IMG/VR virus record: IMGVR_UViG_3300035181_000401
Span: 23,460 to 87,459 of that record
DNA from: a virus
Reading direction: 5' to 3' (one strand)
Length of the DNA: 64,000 bases
The notes under the pieces are model-generated. The model saw nothing but the letters and a program-made list of their open reading frames with translations, was not told the origin of the DNA and searched no databases. A program made the position numbers and the translations under genes. This document shows, piece by piece, positions 31,586 through 39,213 of this stretch (its first letter is position 1; each line of letters opens with the position of its first letter).

Positions 31586-32605
31586 TCAGCCAGTGTAGTT
31601 TTCGCCGGGGATCAGCTTGCGGAATTGAACAAACCCTTTCAGGTTGCCAGACCAGAAGTTGCCGTCGCGATCCATGTGCGACACGCCGGGCTCCCACGAA
31701 CGGGGGAACATCGGCTCGTTGATGGTGGGCTCGTTGTCGTCCTCATTGCCGCTCTGTCGAGCTTGCATCGGAGTCCCTTGGTGCTCGAACGCCGAAGCGT
31801 GCTTGCGGTCATCGCCGACGAGACGTTGGAACACTTCCTCGCATTTCGCGACACCGTAGTCCACGTTGCGGAAGGACACGGCAGCAGAACGAGCGGCGCT
31901 CACCTTGCGTGCAGTCTCCACGTCGAGCCAGACGGGGTAGGAGGTGCCGTCTTCGGCTTCCTCGGTGATGAAGTACCGCATCCCGCCATTGACACGGACG
32001 TTCTCCACGTAGGGCAGATGCCACTCCCCCGGGTTGAGAACCTGCGGCATTGATTGCTCGCGAGCCTCGTACATCACGCGAGCCAGTTCAGCCAGCGACG
32101 GGTCCGCTGCCTCGTGGTGGCGGAGCCAGAAGAAGTTCTCCAGTTCGGTGCCCGAGAAGATGGTCTTCATCATCTGGAAGGCTTCCGTCAGGCGGTTGTA
32201 CACCTGTTTGTGGAAGCCCGCGTCGGCGAAGCCCTTGGAGTAGAGCATGGCGCTGTTCTTGGCGAGTTCCCACGCTTGTTCCGGGGTCACGGGGAACGCA
32301 TGAGCGAAGCCGAGAGCCGGACCGATGTCCACGAGGCCATCGAAATCCTCGCCCTTGTCCTGCATTCCCTTGTTGGCTTCCCCGAAACGGATCGGGCGGC
32401 CGGTGAGTTGCTGCACCATCTTGGCGAACGGAATCGCCCGGCTCGATGCACTGCTCTTGGAGTCGGCCCGATGGGTGTTCAGTTCAGCGAGGATGATGCG
32501 GGGGTACTCCAGTTCATAGCTGATGAACCGGGAGCCGTTGCGTGCGAGGCTGTCCTTGAGGATGGTGGCCTTGACGCCGTGCTTGCCTTCGATGGTGAGG
32601 ATGAT
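31586..32605 (-). CDS. thyX: Flavin-dependent thymidylate synthase ThyX, AUC start
   Basis: About 339 aa. The ThyX motif region is AELNTHRADSKSSASSRAIPF, the variant of RHRxxSxNExSxR used by large phage ThyX proteins; EFFWLRHH-type and VMYEAREQSMPQVLNP segments follow. It methylates dUMP to dTMP with FAD/NADPH. No standard start exists between the ribosome site and the motif; AAGGAG is followed by ATC codons at 32605 and 32602. The N-terminus overlaps the SleB-like gene out of frame by about 127 nt. Confidence 0.86.
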   Translation of the reverse strand: MILTIEGKHGVKATILKDSLARNGSRFISYELEYPRIILAELNTHRADSKSSASSRAIPFAKMVQQLTGRPIRFGEANKGMQDKGEDFDGLVDIGPALGFAHAFPVTPEQAWELAKNSAMLYSKGFADAGFHKQVYNRLTEAFQMMKTIFSGTELENFFWLRHHEAADPSLAELARVMYEAREQSMPQVLNPGEWHLPYVENVRVNGGMRYFITEEAEDGTSYPVWLDVETARKVSAARSAAVSFRNVDYGVAKCEEVFQRLVGDDRKHASAFEHQGTPMQARQSGNEDDNEPTINEPMFPRSWEPGVSHMDRDGNFWSGNLKGFVQFRKLIPGENYTG

Positions 32606-33039
32606 GGTTTCTCCTTGCAGAAGCTGTGCCCGCCTATCTTGTGGCAGAGCATGTGTTTGGCCCACGTCGGCTTCAGCTTGATGCTGAAGAAGAACTTCTC
32701 ATTGTTGAGAACGCGGGGATGTTGGGAGGCTGCATTGTACAACGCAACCTTGTCCTCGTCAAGCTCCACAAGTCCGCTCTTCTTCCAATGCACCCACTGG
32801 AACTGGTGAGGCTCGGCGATCACTTGACAAGCTGTCTTACCTGTGGCATCTGCCCTGTTGTAGATGACATCGAGCACGGCTCTCTGGCCTTCGATGCTCT
32901 CCCCTCGGGCCTCTCGGTAGACAGCAGAGACTAGACAGGGATCGGGTGGAGGTGGAGGGGGTGGTGCTGGGTCTTCGATTTTGGCTAGGAAAAAGGCAAA
33001 AACGCAAAACACCAAAATCGACTTCACAATTTTTTTCAA
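32479..33039 (-). CDS. SleB-like cell-wall hydrolase with membrane anchor
   Basis: 186 aa from TTG 33039. An N-terminal hydrophobic segment (SILVFCVFAFFLAKI) is followed by a run of seven prolines, then a Hydrolase_2/SleB domain: CLVSAVYREARGES (catalytic Glu region), AVLDVIYNRAD, PHQFQWVHW, AKHMLC and GGHSFC. It may be a second murein hydrolase or virion-entry enzyme. The last 40 residues, Ser/Ala/Pro-rich, overlap the thyX frame and may be incidental. Base composition at the start is A+T-rich. Confidence 0.8.
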   Translation of the reverse strand: MKKIVKSILVFCVFAFFLAKIEDPAPPPPPPPDPCLVSAVYREARGESIEGQRAVLDVIYNRADATGKTACQVIAEPHQFQWVHWKKSGLVELDEDKVALYNAASQHPRVLNNEKFFFSIKLKPTWAKHMLCHKIGGHSFCKEKPSSSPSKASTASRPPSSRTASHATAPGSSAMNWSTPASSSLN

Positions 33040-33058
33040 ATTTTGGCTTTCAGAAATA

Positions 33059-33086
33059 GGGACAGGCCCCCGAAGGGGCCTTGTCC
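33059..33086 (-). terminator. Terminator after the 33,102 gene
   Basis: Minus strand GGACAAGGCCCC-TTCG-GGGGCCTGTCC followed by CTATTT; long GC stem, modest T-run. Confidence 0.75.
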
Positions 33087-33101
33087 TCTTGGCATGATTG
33101 C

Positions 33102-33917
33102 TCAGGCCGTGACGGCTGCCGGGGCAGCAACCGGAGTCGCCACCTTCAGCTTCGTTGCCGCGAAGATGGTGAGGTCCGCGACCATCGCCATCACGTCGTC
33201 GTAGGTGGCATCGACGGGGATCGCGCAGTGGACCTTGCCGTGGTTGAAGACGCGCTCCGGAGGAAGGCTGGCTTCCTCCTTCAGACGCTCCTGCACGTAG
33301 GCCATCACCATCTTGTCCTTCTCGGACGGCTGGGCCGTGGTGCCCGTCCCGCCGCTCGCGACGCCGCTGGGCTCCGTGGTGCCTTCACGCGGACGCTTGA
33401 CGGCCACGGCCTTGCCCATGTGCGCCAGCACGGAGTTGATGCCGTCGAAGTTGAACTCCTTCAGCTTCTCCACGATGCGGGCGATCTGCACGCGGGGTTG
33501 CGCGTCCTCCACCCAGTCGGTGACCGTCTCGCGACCACCGAGGTACTGGTAGAGGTCGGCCGACACGTTGATCCGGCGCATGACCGTCTTGTAGTCGGCA
33601 CCCTGCGGAGTGGCACAGGCGTAGCCCGCTTCCGCGTACACCTCGCGCAGCGCCTTCTTCGCTTCGAGAGTGGCCTTCGCCGCGTCCGCCTTCGAGGCGA
33701 ACAGGGAGAGGCCGACCGCGAGTTCGAGTTGCAGCGCGTCACGGTGGAAGCCGCCCGCGTCTTGCAGCGCGTGGACCCACATGCTGTTGCTCGGGGGCTT
33801 CGGCGCGTCGTGACGCGGCACTTCCTTCTCGCCAGCCTTGAGGGCGGCACGCGTGTTGGCAGCCGTCTTCGGCAGCGTCAGCGTCTTGCGGGGGGCACGG
33901 ATCGTCGAGGTAGCCAT
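33102..33917 (-). CDS. Unknown protein, 271 aa, with island-type promoter
   Basis: ATG 33917 after AGGAGAACGCATC. Basic N-terminus (MATSTIRAPRKTLTLPK), helical core, a Gly/Thr/Ser linker near 195-210 (EPSGVASGGTGTTAQPS) and a C-terminal domain with VHCAIPVDATYDDVMAMVADL. No recognised family. It has its own promoter, closely matching one in the plus-strand island, and its own terminator, so it may be an early gene. Confidence 0.78.
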   Translation of the reverse strand: MATSTIRAPRKTLTLPKTAANTRAALKAGEKEVPRHDAPKPPSNSMWVHALQDAGGFHRDALQLELAVGLSLFASKADAAKATLEAKKALREVYAEAGYACATPQGADYKTVMRRINVSADLYQYLGGRETVTDWVEDAQPRVQIARIVEKLKEFNFDGINSVLAHMGKAVAVKRPREGTTEPSGVASGGTGTTAQPSEKDKMVMAYVQERLKEEASLPPERVFNHGKVHCAIPVDATYDDVMAMVADLTIFAATKLKVATPVAAPAAVTA

Positions 33918-33978
33918 GATGCGTTCTCCTGTGATTGCATCCTGCCGACAGAGAACCATTCCCTGTCTGACGGTTCCC

Positions 33979-34006
33979 ATTGTGCTCAGTTTTCGGAGCA
34001 TGTCAA
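33979..34006 (-). promoter_or_regulatory. Early-type promoter shared with the island
   Basis: Minus strand TTGACA - 16 bp - CACAAT GGGAACC. The 16 bases starting at the -35 (TTGACATGCTCCGAAA) and the -10 to GGGAACC block are the same as at 40,952-40,986 on the plus strand. Confidence 0.82.
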
Positions 34007-34068
34007 GCAAATTCCGAAATTCCCATGTCAATCTCATGGATTTTCAAGGAATCTCGGAAAGTCCGAAA

Positions 34069-35037
34069 TCAGCCCTCGCTCATGTCCTCCTTGGAGCGGA
34101 TGCAGACCCACGTGGGGAAGCGAGGCTTGTCCTTCTGGCCGTGCGGGAAGAACTTCACCTTCGACACCTCGGAGGTCAGGAGTTCGGGGTTCTTGAAGAA
34201 CTTCACACGGTCATCGTGGTTCATGTTGCCCGGCCCCACGTCGATGACCTGTCCCGCCGTCATCAACGTCTTGCCATTCCAGACGACATCCTTCAGCACT
34301 TCGGCCTTCAGCATCCCCGCCATACCCTTCGGCACGAGGTTTTCCTGATGCGTCGAACGCTCGGTGCGGCCCAGTTCGTTCGTCTTGGCCTCGTTCTGGT
34401 TTTCCATCGCTTCGGTGACTTCGATGACACGCACCTCGAAGTCCATGAAACGCTTGATGCGGAGGTAAGACCCCGCCTTCACGGTGGCCCGGCCATGCTT
34501 GTGCGGGGCGTTCGGATCGCGCATGATGACTCCCTCGAATCCCATCGACAGCCAGACATTCTCAAGGTCGAGAAGTTCTTCCAGCGAATGCACCAGCTTC
34601 CACGGCACCATGCGGACGTAGCTGTAGCCTTCCGCTTGCAGAGCCGTGACCAATTCCTCCACGGCATTCAGCCGTTCGTGGTAGGCTTGGTCTTGCATGT
34701 GCGGGGCGATGTAGTCGAAGATGTACCACACCGCATCGCAGTGCGTCGGAGCCTTCTTGCGACGAAGGTCGCCGGAGGTCTTCCGGCACAGGTCCGGATG
34801 CGTCCAGTCGTCGGTGACGATTTCGCCATCGAAGCCGATGAACTGCTCCCCGGAGAAGCGTGCCGTGACGTGCGGGTTGTCGTGCAGCTTCAGGCTGCGC
34901 CCGGTGAGCGTGCCACTGAAGTTGATCCCACGCACGCCGTCGATCTTGGGCATGGCTATGAGAGGGAACTTCAGCTTCGATTCCTCGAAGTCGCAAGCCA
35001 ACTGCGGCTTGAAATCAGGTTTGGGTTTGGTAGCCAT
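34069..35037 (-). CDS. ATP-dependent DNA ligase
   Basis: 322 aa. Adenylation motif I MPKIDGVRG (Lys near residue 30), DGEIV (III), FDYIAP (IIIa), FEGVIMRDP (IV) and LRIKRFMDFEV (V), followed by a short OB-fold. Seals nicks at the phage fork. ATG 35037 follows AAGGAGAGACGT. Last-transcribed side of the leftward block starts here. Confidence 0.92.
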   Translation of the reverse strand: MATKPKPDFKPQLACDFEESKLKFPLIAMPKIDGVRGINFSGTLTGRSLKLHDNPHVTARFSGEQFIGFDGEIVTDDWTHPDLCRKTSGDLRRKKAPTHCDAVWYIFDYIAPHMQDQAYHERLNAVEELVTALQAEGYSYVRMVPWKLVHSLEELLDLENVWLSMGFEGVIMRDPNAPHKHGRATVKAGSYLRIKRFMDFEVRVIEVTEAMENQNEAKTNELGRTERSTHQENLVPKGMAGMLKAEVLKDVVWNGKTLMTAGQVIDVGPGNMNHDDRVKFFKNPELLTSEVSKVKFFPHGQKDKPRFPTWVCIRSKEDMSEG

Positions 35038-35224
35038 ACGTCTCTCCTTGTAGCTATGTGACGAAACGAACATTGTTACACATGGTGCGTACACGGGTAT
35101 AGGTATTTGCCCTAAGTGTTGTATGTGACAAAGTTCACGCACAGTTTGCTCGACTGTGGGTTACAGTTCAGCCATTCCGTACACATCGTTACGGTGACAG
35201 CAACAACCCGGAAGGAGTTCCCTC

Positions 35225-35506
35225 TTGAACCAGTCCCAGCTTTACGCCGTCTACCAACAAGCACAGGCTCGTAAGAGGAAGGCGAAGCACGATCAACGTG
35301 ACGATTGCATCATCGCTCTGTGGGACTCCCTCGCGGAATCCCTGACGAACAACAAGAGGCTGGAATCCCAGCTTGACGAACTGTCGAAAGACAACCGACA
35401 ATACGCCCGAGATGCCGACATGCTGCACACGCGGCTGATGGCAGCCGAAGGCAAGGGCCTGACCCTCGCTCAATTCATGGACGTGACCACCGGCTCCATC
35501 CAGTAG
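35225..35506 (+). CDS. 93-aa coiled-coil protein, TTG start
   Basis: AAGGAG lies 7 nt before TTG 35225, the only start. The peptide MNQSQLYAVYQQAQARKRKAKHD... is helical with a heptad region (LTNNKRLESQLDELSKDNRQ) and an amber stop. First rightward gene after the ligase; own terminator. Unknown. Confidence 0.74.
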   Translation: MNQSQLYAVYQQAQARKRKAKHDQRDDCIIALWDSLAESLTNNKRLESQLDELSKDNRQYARDADMLHTRLMAAEGKGLTLAQFMDVTTGSIQ

Positions 35507-35527
35507 GCTCCCGCCTGAAGGATGGTC

Positions 35528-35551
35528 ACCCTCCTTTTCAGGAGGGTTTTG
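35528..35551 (+). terminator. Rho-independent terminator
   Basis: ACCCTCC-TTTTCA-GGAGGGT followed by TTTT. Confidence 0.85.
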
Positions 35552-35659
35552 GTATTTGGAATATCGATTTCAGGATTTTTGGACTTTGTTCCAAGGATTT
35601 TGGATCGCGCTGTCAATGCCACACGTCAACTCTTCCAACCACTTCCAAGGAGAACCAAC

Positions 35660-36109
35660 ATAACCACTGTCCAAATTAAGCTGCTGGATGATCGTCTTCA
35701 CGGCAACATGCCCAGCTACGCGACGAAAGGATCGGCGGCGCTCGATCTGTGCGCCTGTCTCCCCGACACCATCGGCATCGGCCCGGGTGGCGTCGAGATG
35801 GTGCCTGCCGGATTCGCTCTCGACATGGGGCGGGATGACCTCTGCGCCATGATCCTGCCTCGCTCCGGGCTGGGAACCAAGCAAGGGCTGGTGCTCGCCC
35901 ACGGCACGGGCCTCATCGATTCCGACTACCAAGGCCCCATCTTCATCCCCCTGTGGAATCGTTCCAACCAGACCCGCTTCATCGAGCCGATGGACCGCAT
36001 CGCTCAGATGGTGTTCCTCCCCGTCGTGAAGGTGGACTTCGAGCAAGTGGAGGACTTCGCTGTCAAGTCGGCGCGTGGCGAGAACGGCTTCGGCAGTACG
36101 GGGGTCTGA
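35660..36109 (+). CDS. dut: dUTPase, AUA start
   Basis: About 149 aa. dUTPase motifs: ATKGSAALDLCA (1), PRSGLGTKQG (2), GLIDSDYQGPI (3), RIAQMVF (4) and GENGFGSTGV (5). Converts dUTP to dUMP for ThyX and keeps uracil out of DNA. AAGGAG lies 7 nt before ATA 35660, giving the natural family N-terminus TTVQIKLLDD. The first ATG (35705) would cut the N-terminal strand and has no ribosome site. Another non-AUG start in a nucleotide gene. Confidence 0.9.
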   Translation: MTTVQIKLLDDRLHGNMPSYATKGSAALDLCACLPDTIGIGPGGVEMVPAGFALDMGRDDLCAMILPRSGLGTKQGLVLAHGTGLIDSDYQGPIFIPLWNRSNQTRFIEPMDRIAQMVFLPVVKVDFEQVEDFAVKSARGENGFGSTGV

Positions 36110-36112
36110 AAC

Positions 36113-36280
36113 ATGAACGCAGAAACTTCCGCTTTCTTCGAGATGGTTGCTGCGGGCGCAGTCACTACCATGCTGGTCATTGTGGCTCTGGCAGTGACTG
36201 TGGTTGTGCTGACGGGCTGCGTGTTCGGACTGCGCCATGCGTTCAGGTGCCTGAGGGATGGCAAGTCGGTTCTGTGCTGA
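36113..36280 (+). CDS. 55-aa single-pass membrane protein
   Basis: MNAETSAFFEMVAAGAV then a 22-residue hydrophobic helix (TTMLVIVALAVTVVVLTGC) and a basic tail RHAFRCLRDGKSVLC. Four nt after the dut stop. Unknown. Confidence 0.65.
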   Translation: MNAETSAFFEMVAAGAVTTMLVIVALAVTVVVLTGCVFGLRHAFRCLRDGKSVLC

Positions 36281-36283
36281 AGG

Positions 36284-36303
36284 AGGGGCCGTCTGGCCCT
36301 TTC
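36284..36303 (+). terminator. Short terminator-like hairpin
   Basis: AGGGGCC-GTCT-GGCCCT followed by TTCT, right after the membrane-protein gene. Ends the rightward dut unit and marks the left edge of the island. Confidence 0.6.
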
Positions 36304-36980
36304 TCGGAGGATTGCCAAGTAGAGGCATGAGAGTAGAAACAAGGAAGCTGTCATCGATTCTGTGAACTGTACCACAGATCGGCAGCCCTCCCGGGCTGGC
36401 TCAGAATTGGATTTTTCGGATTTGGGATTTCCTAGCGGAAGGGGCCAATTCCCCTAATATGAGCTTCGCTTCCCCTCCCCCACCTCGCCCCCGGGCGATC
36501 ACCCGCCTGTTGCGCGAAAACAACAGACAGGTGTCTGATAGGGAGCGGCTATCAGAGACAGTGTCCAATAGGCGGAGCCTATGAGACGGCTGTCGGCTAT
36601 CATGGACGGGTGTCCGTTAGCCTCAGGCTATCGACGGGCGTCTCGCGACGGACCTAGGGGATAACCCTATGATAAAGAACGACGGGCGCTAACGGCCCTA
36701 CGGTCGTTTGACCGTATGGGAGCGGATTCTAGCGGGTATTCCGGGGCTGTCATCGGGACAAACCCGTAAGGGTGAACCCTTAGTGTCCGGGAGACGCGCA
36801 GGGTTGGATTATGCACCCGGGGGACGACCTCTCTTCCGATGCTGCGCCCCTATTATACCGCCGCCTCCGCTTCGCCCGTCAAGCAATACCCGACAAACCC
36901 GAAGGGCATTACATCGCGTTACTTGCAGTTTCTGCTCTGCCGTGTAAGAATTGTCCTACCATCAATTCCCCCTAGATTCT
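36304..36980. other. Non-coding, hairpin-rich left border of the island
   Basis: No convincing gene. It holds CTGTTG-CGCGAAAA-CAACAG (36508-36527), a tandem hairpin repeat (36525-36651), TACGGTC-GTT-TGACCGTA near 36698-36716 and other short inverted repeats. Open frames here lack ribosome sites and run through these structures. Possible uses: origin part, structured leader RNA or packaging/attachment site. Confidence 0.6.
36525..36651. repeat. Tandem imperfect units of TGTC palindrome plus hairpin
   Basis: About five units of GACRGG-TGTC followed by a small stem-loop such as CTGATAG-GGAGCGG-CTATCAG, ATAGGC-GGA-GCCTAT and TAGCC-TCA-GGCTA. Unit length is about 20-31 bp. Purpose unknown. Confidence 0.7.
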
Positions 36981-36983
36981 GAC

Positions 36984-37012
36984 TTGTCACGCCCGCCCGT
37001 GTCGTGCATAGT
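36984..37012 (+). promoter_or_regulatory. Promoter of the first island gene
   Basis: TTGTCA - 17 bp - CATAGT, 45 nt before ATG 37058. Confidence 0.68.
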
Positions 37013-37057
37013 GCAAACCTTCAAAACCGGGCATCCCGCCCACTATGAAGGCAGACC

Positions 37058-37513
37058 ATGACGACATACCGCAAGACATCGCCCGCCCCCTCTTCCCTCG
37101 TGGCGGAGCCCTTCACAGACTATGCGGACGCCCGGACTCGTGCGGATGCGTTGGGCATCCCGTCCCGCCCCCTCCGCCGCATGACTCCGGAGGGCTTGCG
37201 ATGGCTCGTCATCCGCCCGGGCATCCCGGCCCGTCCGTCCTTCGTTCGCGTGGCAGACTGGCACCCTTCGCCCCGCGTCCGTGCGGACATCCTCGGGGAA
37301 GTCATGGCCCGGATTCGTTTCGATATCGAAGCCCCGGAGCGTGACACGGACCGACAGCCCCGCGAAGTCATCCGCCCGCCTGTGAATGGCAACAGGCAAC
37401 AGGAACGCCCCCGGGAGCCCTTCAAGCCCTCCCCCGGGCATGTTGACCGCATCGGGCGGACCTCCCGGCATCCTTCCATGCAACGGAGGGAGAGGGAGCG
37501 CGTGACGGCCTGA
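37058..37513 (+). CDS. Island gene 1: basic 151-aa protein
   Basis: MTTYRKTSPAPSSLVAEPF...; the second half is rich in Arg/Pro (PREVIRPPVNGNRQQERPRE) and ends RRERERVTA. Likely nucleic-acid-binding or disordered. Own promoter; stop is directly followed by a stem-loop that runs into the next promoter. Not recognised. Confidence 0.72.
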   Translation: MTTYRKTSPAPSSLVAEPFTDYADARTRADALGIPSRPLRRMTPEGLRWLVIRPGIPARPSFVRVADWHPSPRVRADILGEVMARIRFDIEAPERDTDRQPREVIRPPVNGNRQQERPREPFKPSPGHVDRIGRTSRHPSMQRRERERVTA

Positions 37514-37564
37514 AGCCCCTACAAATCTAAGGGGCTTGCGTTACGCTCCCTCATCGCCTACACT
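37513..37564 (+). promoter_or_regulatory. Fused stem-loop and promoter
   Basis: Stem AAGCCCCT/AGGGGCTT (37513-37537) whose 3' arm overlaps -35 TTGCGT (37536-37541); 17 bp; -10 TACACT (37559-37564). Confidence 0.75.
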
Positions 37565-37637
37565 CGCAGTCATGCGCTCCGGACGCCCTCCGGGAACCAT
37601 CGGCAAGCCCGCCGATTCTCACGAATGAGAAACCGAA

Positions 37638-37955
37638 ATGTCTTTCATGCAACCGCAAGTTTATCAAGGCGAATTCTTCCGCGTGAACACGTCGGCCGGT
37701 ACGGAGACGGTCCCCGCTGACGTGCTGTCCCTCCGTGTCGGAGGCGTGGAGGCTTCGATTCTGGCGGACTATTTAGAAGGGACTCCGGACGACCCGCAAG
37801 AAATCATCCCCACGGAATCGGGATGGCTCGCGCGCATGTCCGCCCCGGGCTACCTCGATTGCACGGACTGGACCGCGCACAACACGGAAGCGGAAGCCCT
37901 CGCGTATCTGGCGGAAATGTACGGAGACGACACGGACGAGGAAGGGGGCGAATGA
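37638..37955 (+). CDS. Island gene 2: acidic 105-aa protein
   Basis: MSFMQPQVYQGEFFRVNTS..., a middle LEGTPDDPQEIIPTESGWLARM and a very acidic end (EMYGDDTDEEGGE). Such acidic small proteins can mimic DNA or bind basic host proteins; no direct evidence. Overlaps the next gene (ATGA). Confidence 0.74.
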   Translation: MSFMQPQVYQGEFFRVNTSAGTETVPADVLSLRVGGVEASILADYLEGTPDDPQEIIPTESGWLARMSAPGYLDCTDWTAHNTEAEALAYLAEMYGDDTDEEGGE

Positions 37956-38185
37956 TGGCCCGCGCCCCTCAATTCCTGAACGCCCCGGAAGATTGCGAAT
38001 GGCTCCGGGATACGGCCCTCCGTTCGTTCCCGGACGCTCCGCCCTTTCAATCGTTCACCATCGAAGGGAACGAGGACGCCCCGGAACGCGTGACGCTGTA
38101 CACCTCCGCCGATCCCCTGTATACGGACAAGCCCGCCGCAGAATACGTGCAAGACCCGGAAACGGGCGACCTGACGAGGGAATAA
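37952..38185 (+). CDS. Island gene 3: 77-aa acidic protein
   Basis: MMARAPQFLNAPEDCEWLRDTALRS..., ending DPETGDLTRE. Start overlaps the previous stop, so it is co-translated with gene 2; this is one of few two-gene units in the island. Unknown. Confidence 0.7.
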   Translation: MMARAPQFLNAPEDCEWLRDTALRSFPDAPPFQSFTIEGNEDAPERVTLYTSADPLYTDKPAAEYVQDPETGDLTRE

Positions 38186-38217
38186 CCCTCTAGCCCGTAA
38201 GGGCTTCCCCTGAAGGG

Positions 38218-38246
38218 TTGACAAAACCTAAAAGGGTCCGCACAAT
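38218..38246 (+). promoter_or_regulatory. Island promoter
   Basis: TTGACA - 17 bp - CACAAT followed by GGGAACC; the -35 abuts the AGGGT arm of a stem-loop that follows the preceding gene. Leader contains CGGAGCCCGACA before the ATG. Confidence 0.83.
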
Positions 38247-38275
38247 GGGAACCCTCAACTAACGGAGCCCGACAA

Positions 38276-38527
38276 ATGCACGTCATCGTTTACAGCCCGG
38301 AAACCGGGGAAGAGTACCTTTCGCGGGAACTCGCCCCCGATGAAATCATGAATGAACGGACGTTTGCGGACGAAATCGCGGACGCCTACGGGGTGGAAAT
38401 CGCGGACCCGGACGGATGGATTCCGAATTGTTCCGGGGATATCCGCGTCGAATTCCGCCCGGACCCCGCGAACCCGGTTCACATCTGGTCCGGTGAATCG
38501 TTCTACTTCAAGCGGGAAGACGAATAA
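38276..38527 (+). CDS. Island gene 4: acidic 83-aa protein
   Basis: MHVIVYSPETGEEYLSRELAPDE..., strongly acidic and with WIPNCSGDIRVEFRPDP near the C-terminal half. CGGAG ribosome site. Unknown; a host-targeting early protein is plausible from context. Confidence 0.75.
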   Translation: MHVIVYSPETGEEYLSRELAPDEIMNERTFADEIADAYGVEIADPDGWIPNCSGDIRVEFRPDPANPVHIWSGESFYFKREDE

Positions 38528-38546
38528 CCCCATGGATCAAAGGGGC

Positions 38547-38575
38547 TTGACAACAAAACATCAATGCCCTACAGT
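38547..38575 (+). promoter_or_regulatory. Island promoter
   Basis: TTGACA - 17 bp - TACAGT CTAGACATCG. The -35 continues directly from hairpin arm AGGGGC. Leader CATCGCAACACAAAC belongs to a recurring set. Confidence 0.86.
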
Positions 38576-38609
38576 CTAGACATCGCAACACAAACCCACG
38601 GGTAGACAA

Positions 38610-39092
38610 ATGACCATCGAACGCGCCACCATTCCCGAACAAGTCGCCGAATTTCTGACGGCTGCCGGGATCACGTATTCCGTTACCCTCGTCGGCCCGA
38701 CGGTCCGCCCGGATGGCGGGAAGGGCTGGGAATGCGACGAATGGCGCCCCGTGTTCCGTCGAATCGGGACGTATGCGAAGCCCGCCCGCAAGGGTTGCCC
38801 GGACATCGCCCGCCCTTTCTTCACGGGTACGGGGCTTCGCAAGCCCGGAACGAAATTCACGCCCGCGAAGCCTCAAGCCCCGGACGCGGCATCCGTCCTG
38901 CATTCCCTCATTCTCGACGGGCAAGCGGTGGATATGTCTTTCCGTGACTGGTGCGACGAAATGGGGGATAACCCCGATTCCATTCGCGCGCTCGACACCT
39001 ATCGGGAATGTTGCGACATCGGCGCGGAACTCCGGGCGTTTTTCACTGCGGAGGAACGGCAAGCCCTCGCGGACATGCTCGCGGACTATTGA
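38610..39092 (+). CDS. Island gene 5: 160-aa protein of plasmid/phage type
   Basis: Two parts. The N-terminal 90 residues contain a GGKGWECDEWRP segment. The C-terminal part (MSFRDWCDEMGDNPDSIRALDTYRECCDIGAELRAFF) resembles a helical domain I have seen in small proteins of proteobacterial plasmids and phages with the pattern WC..G...DS..A...Y..C. Function unknown. Confidence 0.78.
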   Translation: MTIERATIPEQVAEFLTAAGITYSVTLVGPTVRPDGGKGWECDEWRPVFRRIGTYAKPARKGCPDIARPFFTGTGLRKPGTKFTPAKPQAPDAASVLHSLILDGQAVDMSFRDWCDEMGDNPDSIRALDTYRECCDIGAELRAFFTAEERQALADMLADY

Positions 39093-39149
39093 CCCGAGGA
39101 CGTCCCTTTAGGGATTCCCGACAAGCCCGAAGGGGCTTTCGCTAGGGGC

Positions 39150-39178
39150 TTGCGTGGCCCCTGCCGATAGCTTAGAAT
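39150..39178 (+). promoter_or_regulatory. Island promoter
   Basis: TTGCGT - 17 bp - TAGAAT, within a run of GGGGCTT repeats after gene 5. Confidence 0.7.
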
Positions 39179-39213
39179 TCCTTCACTGTCAACAAACCCG
39201 AACGGGTGAACCT

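Noticed and set aside
36708-36947. A 79-codon rightward frame in the left border region
   Set aside because: It runs through hairpins and a promoter-like area, has no ribosome site and an Arg/Pro/Cys composition unlike the neighbouring genes.
36304-36980. CRISPR-like repeats
   Set aside because: Units are short, imperfect and self-complementary, with no constant repeat and unique spacers and no cas genes.
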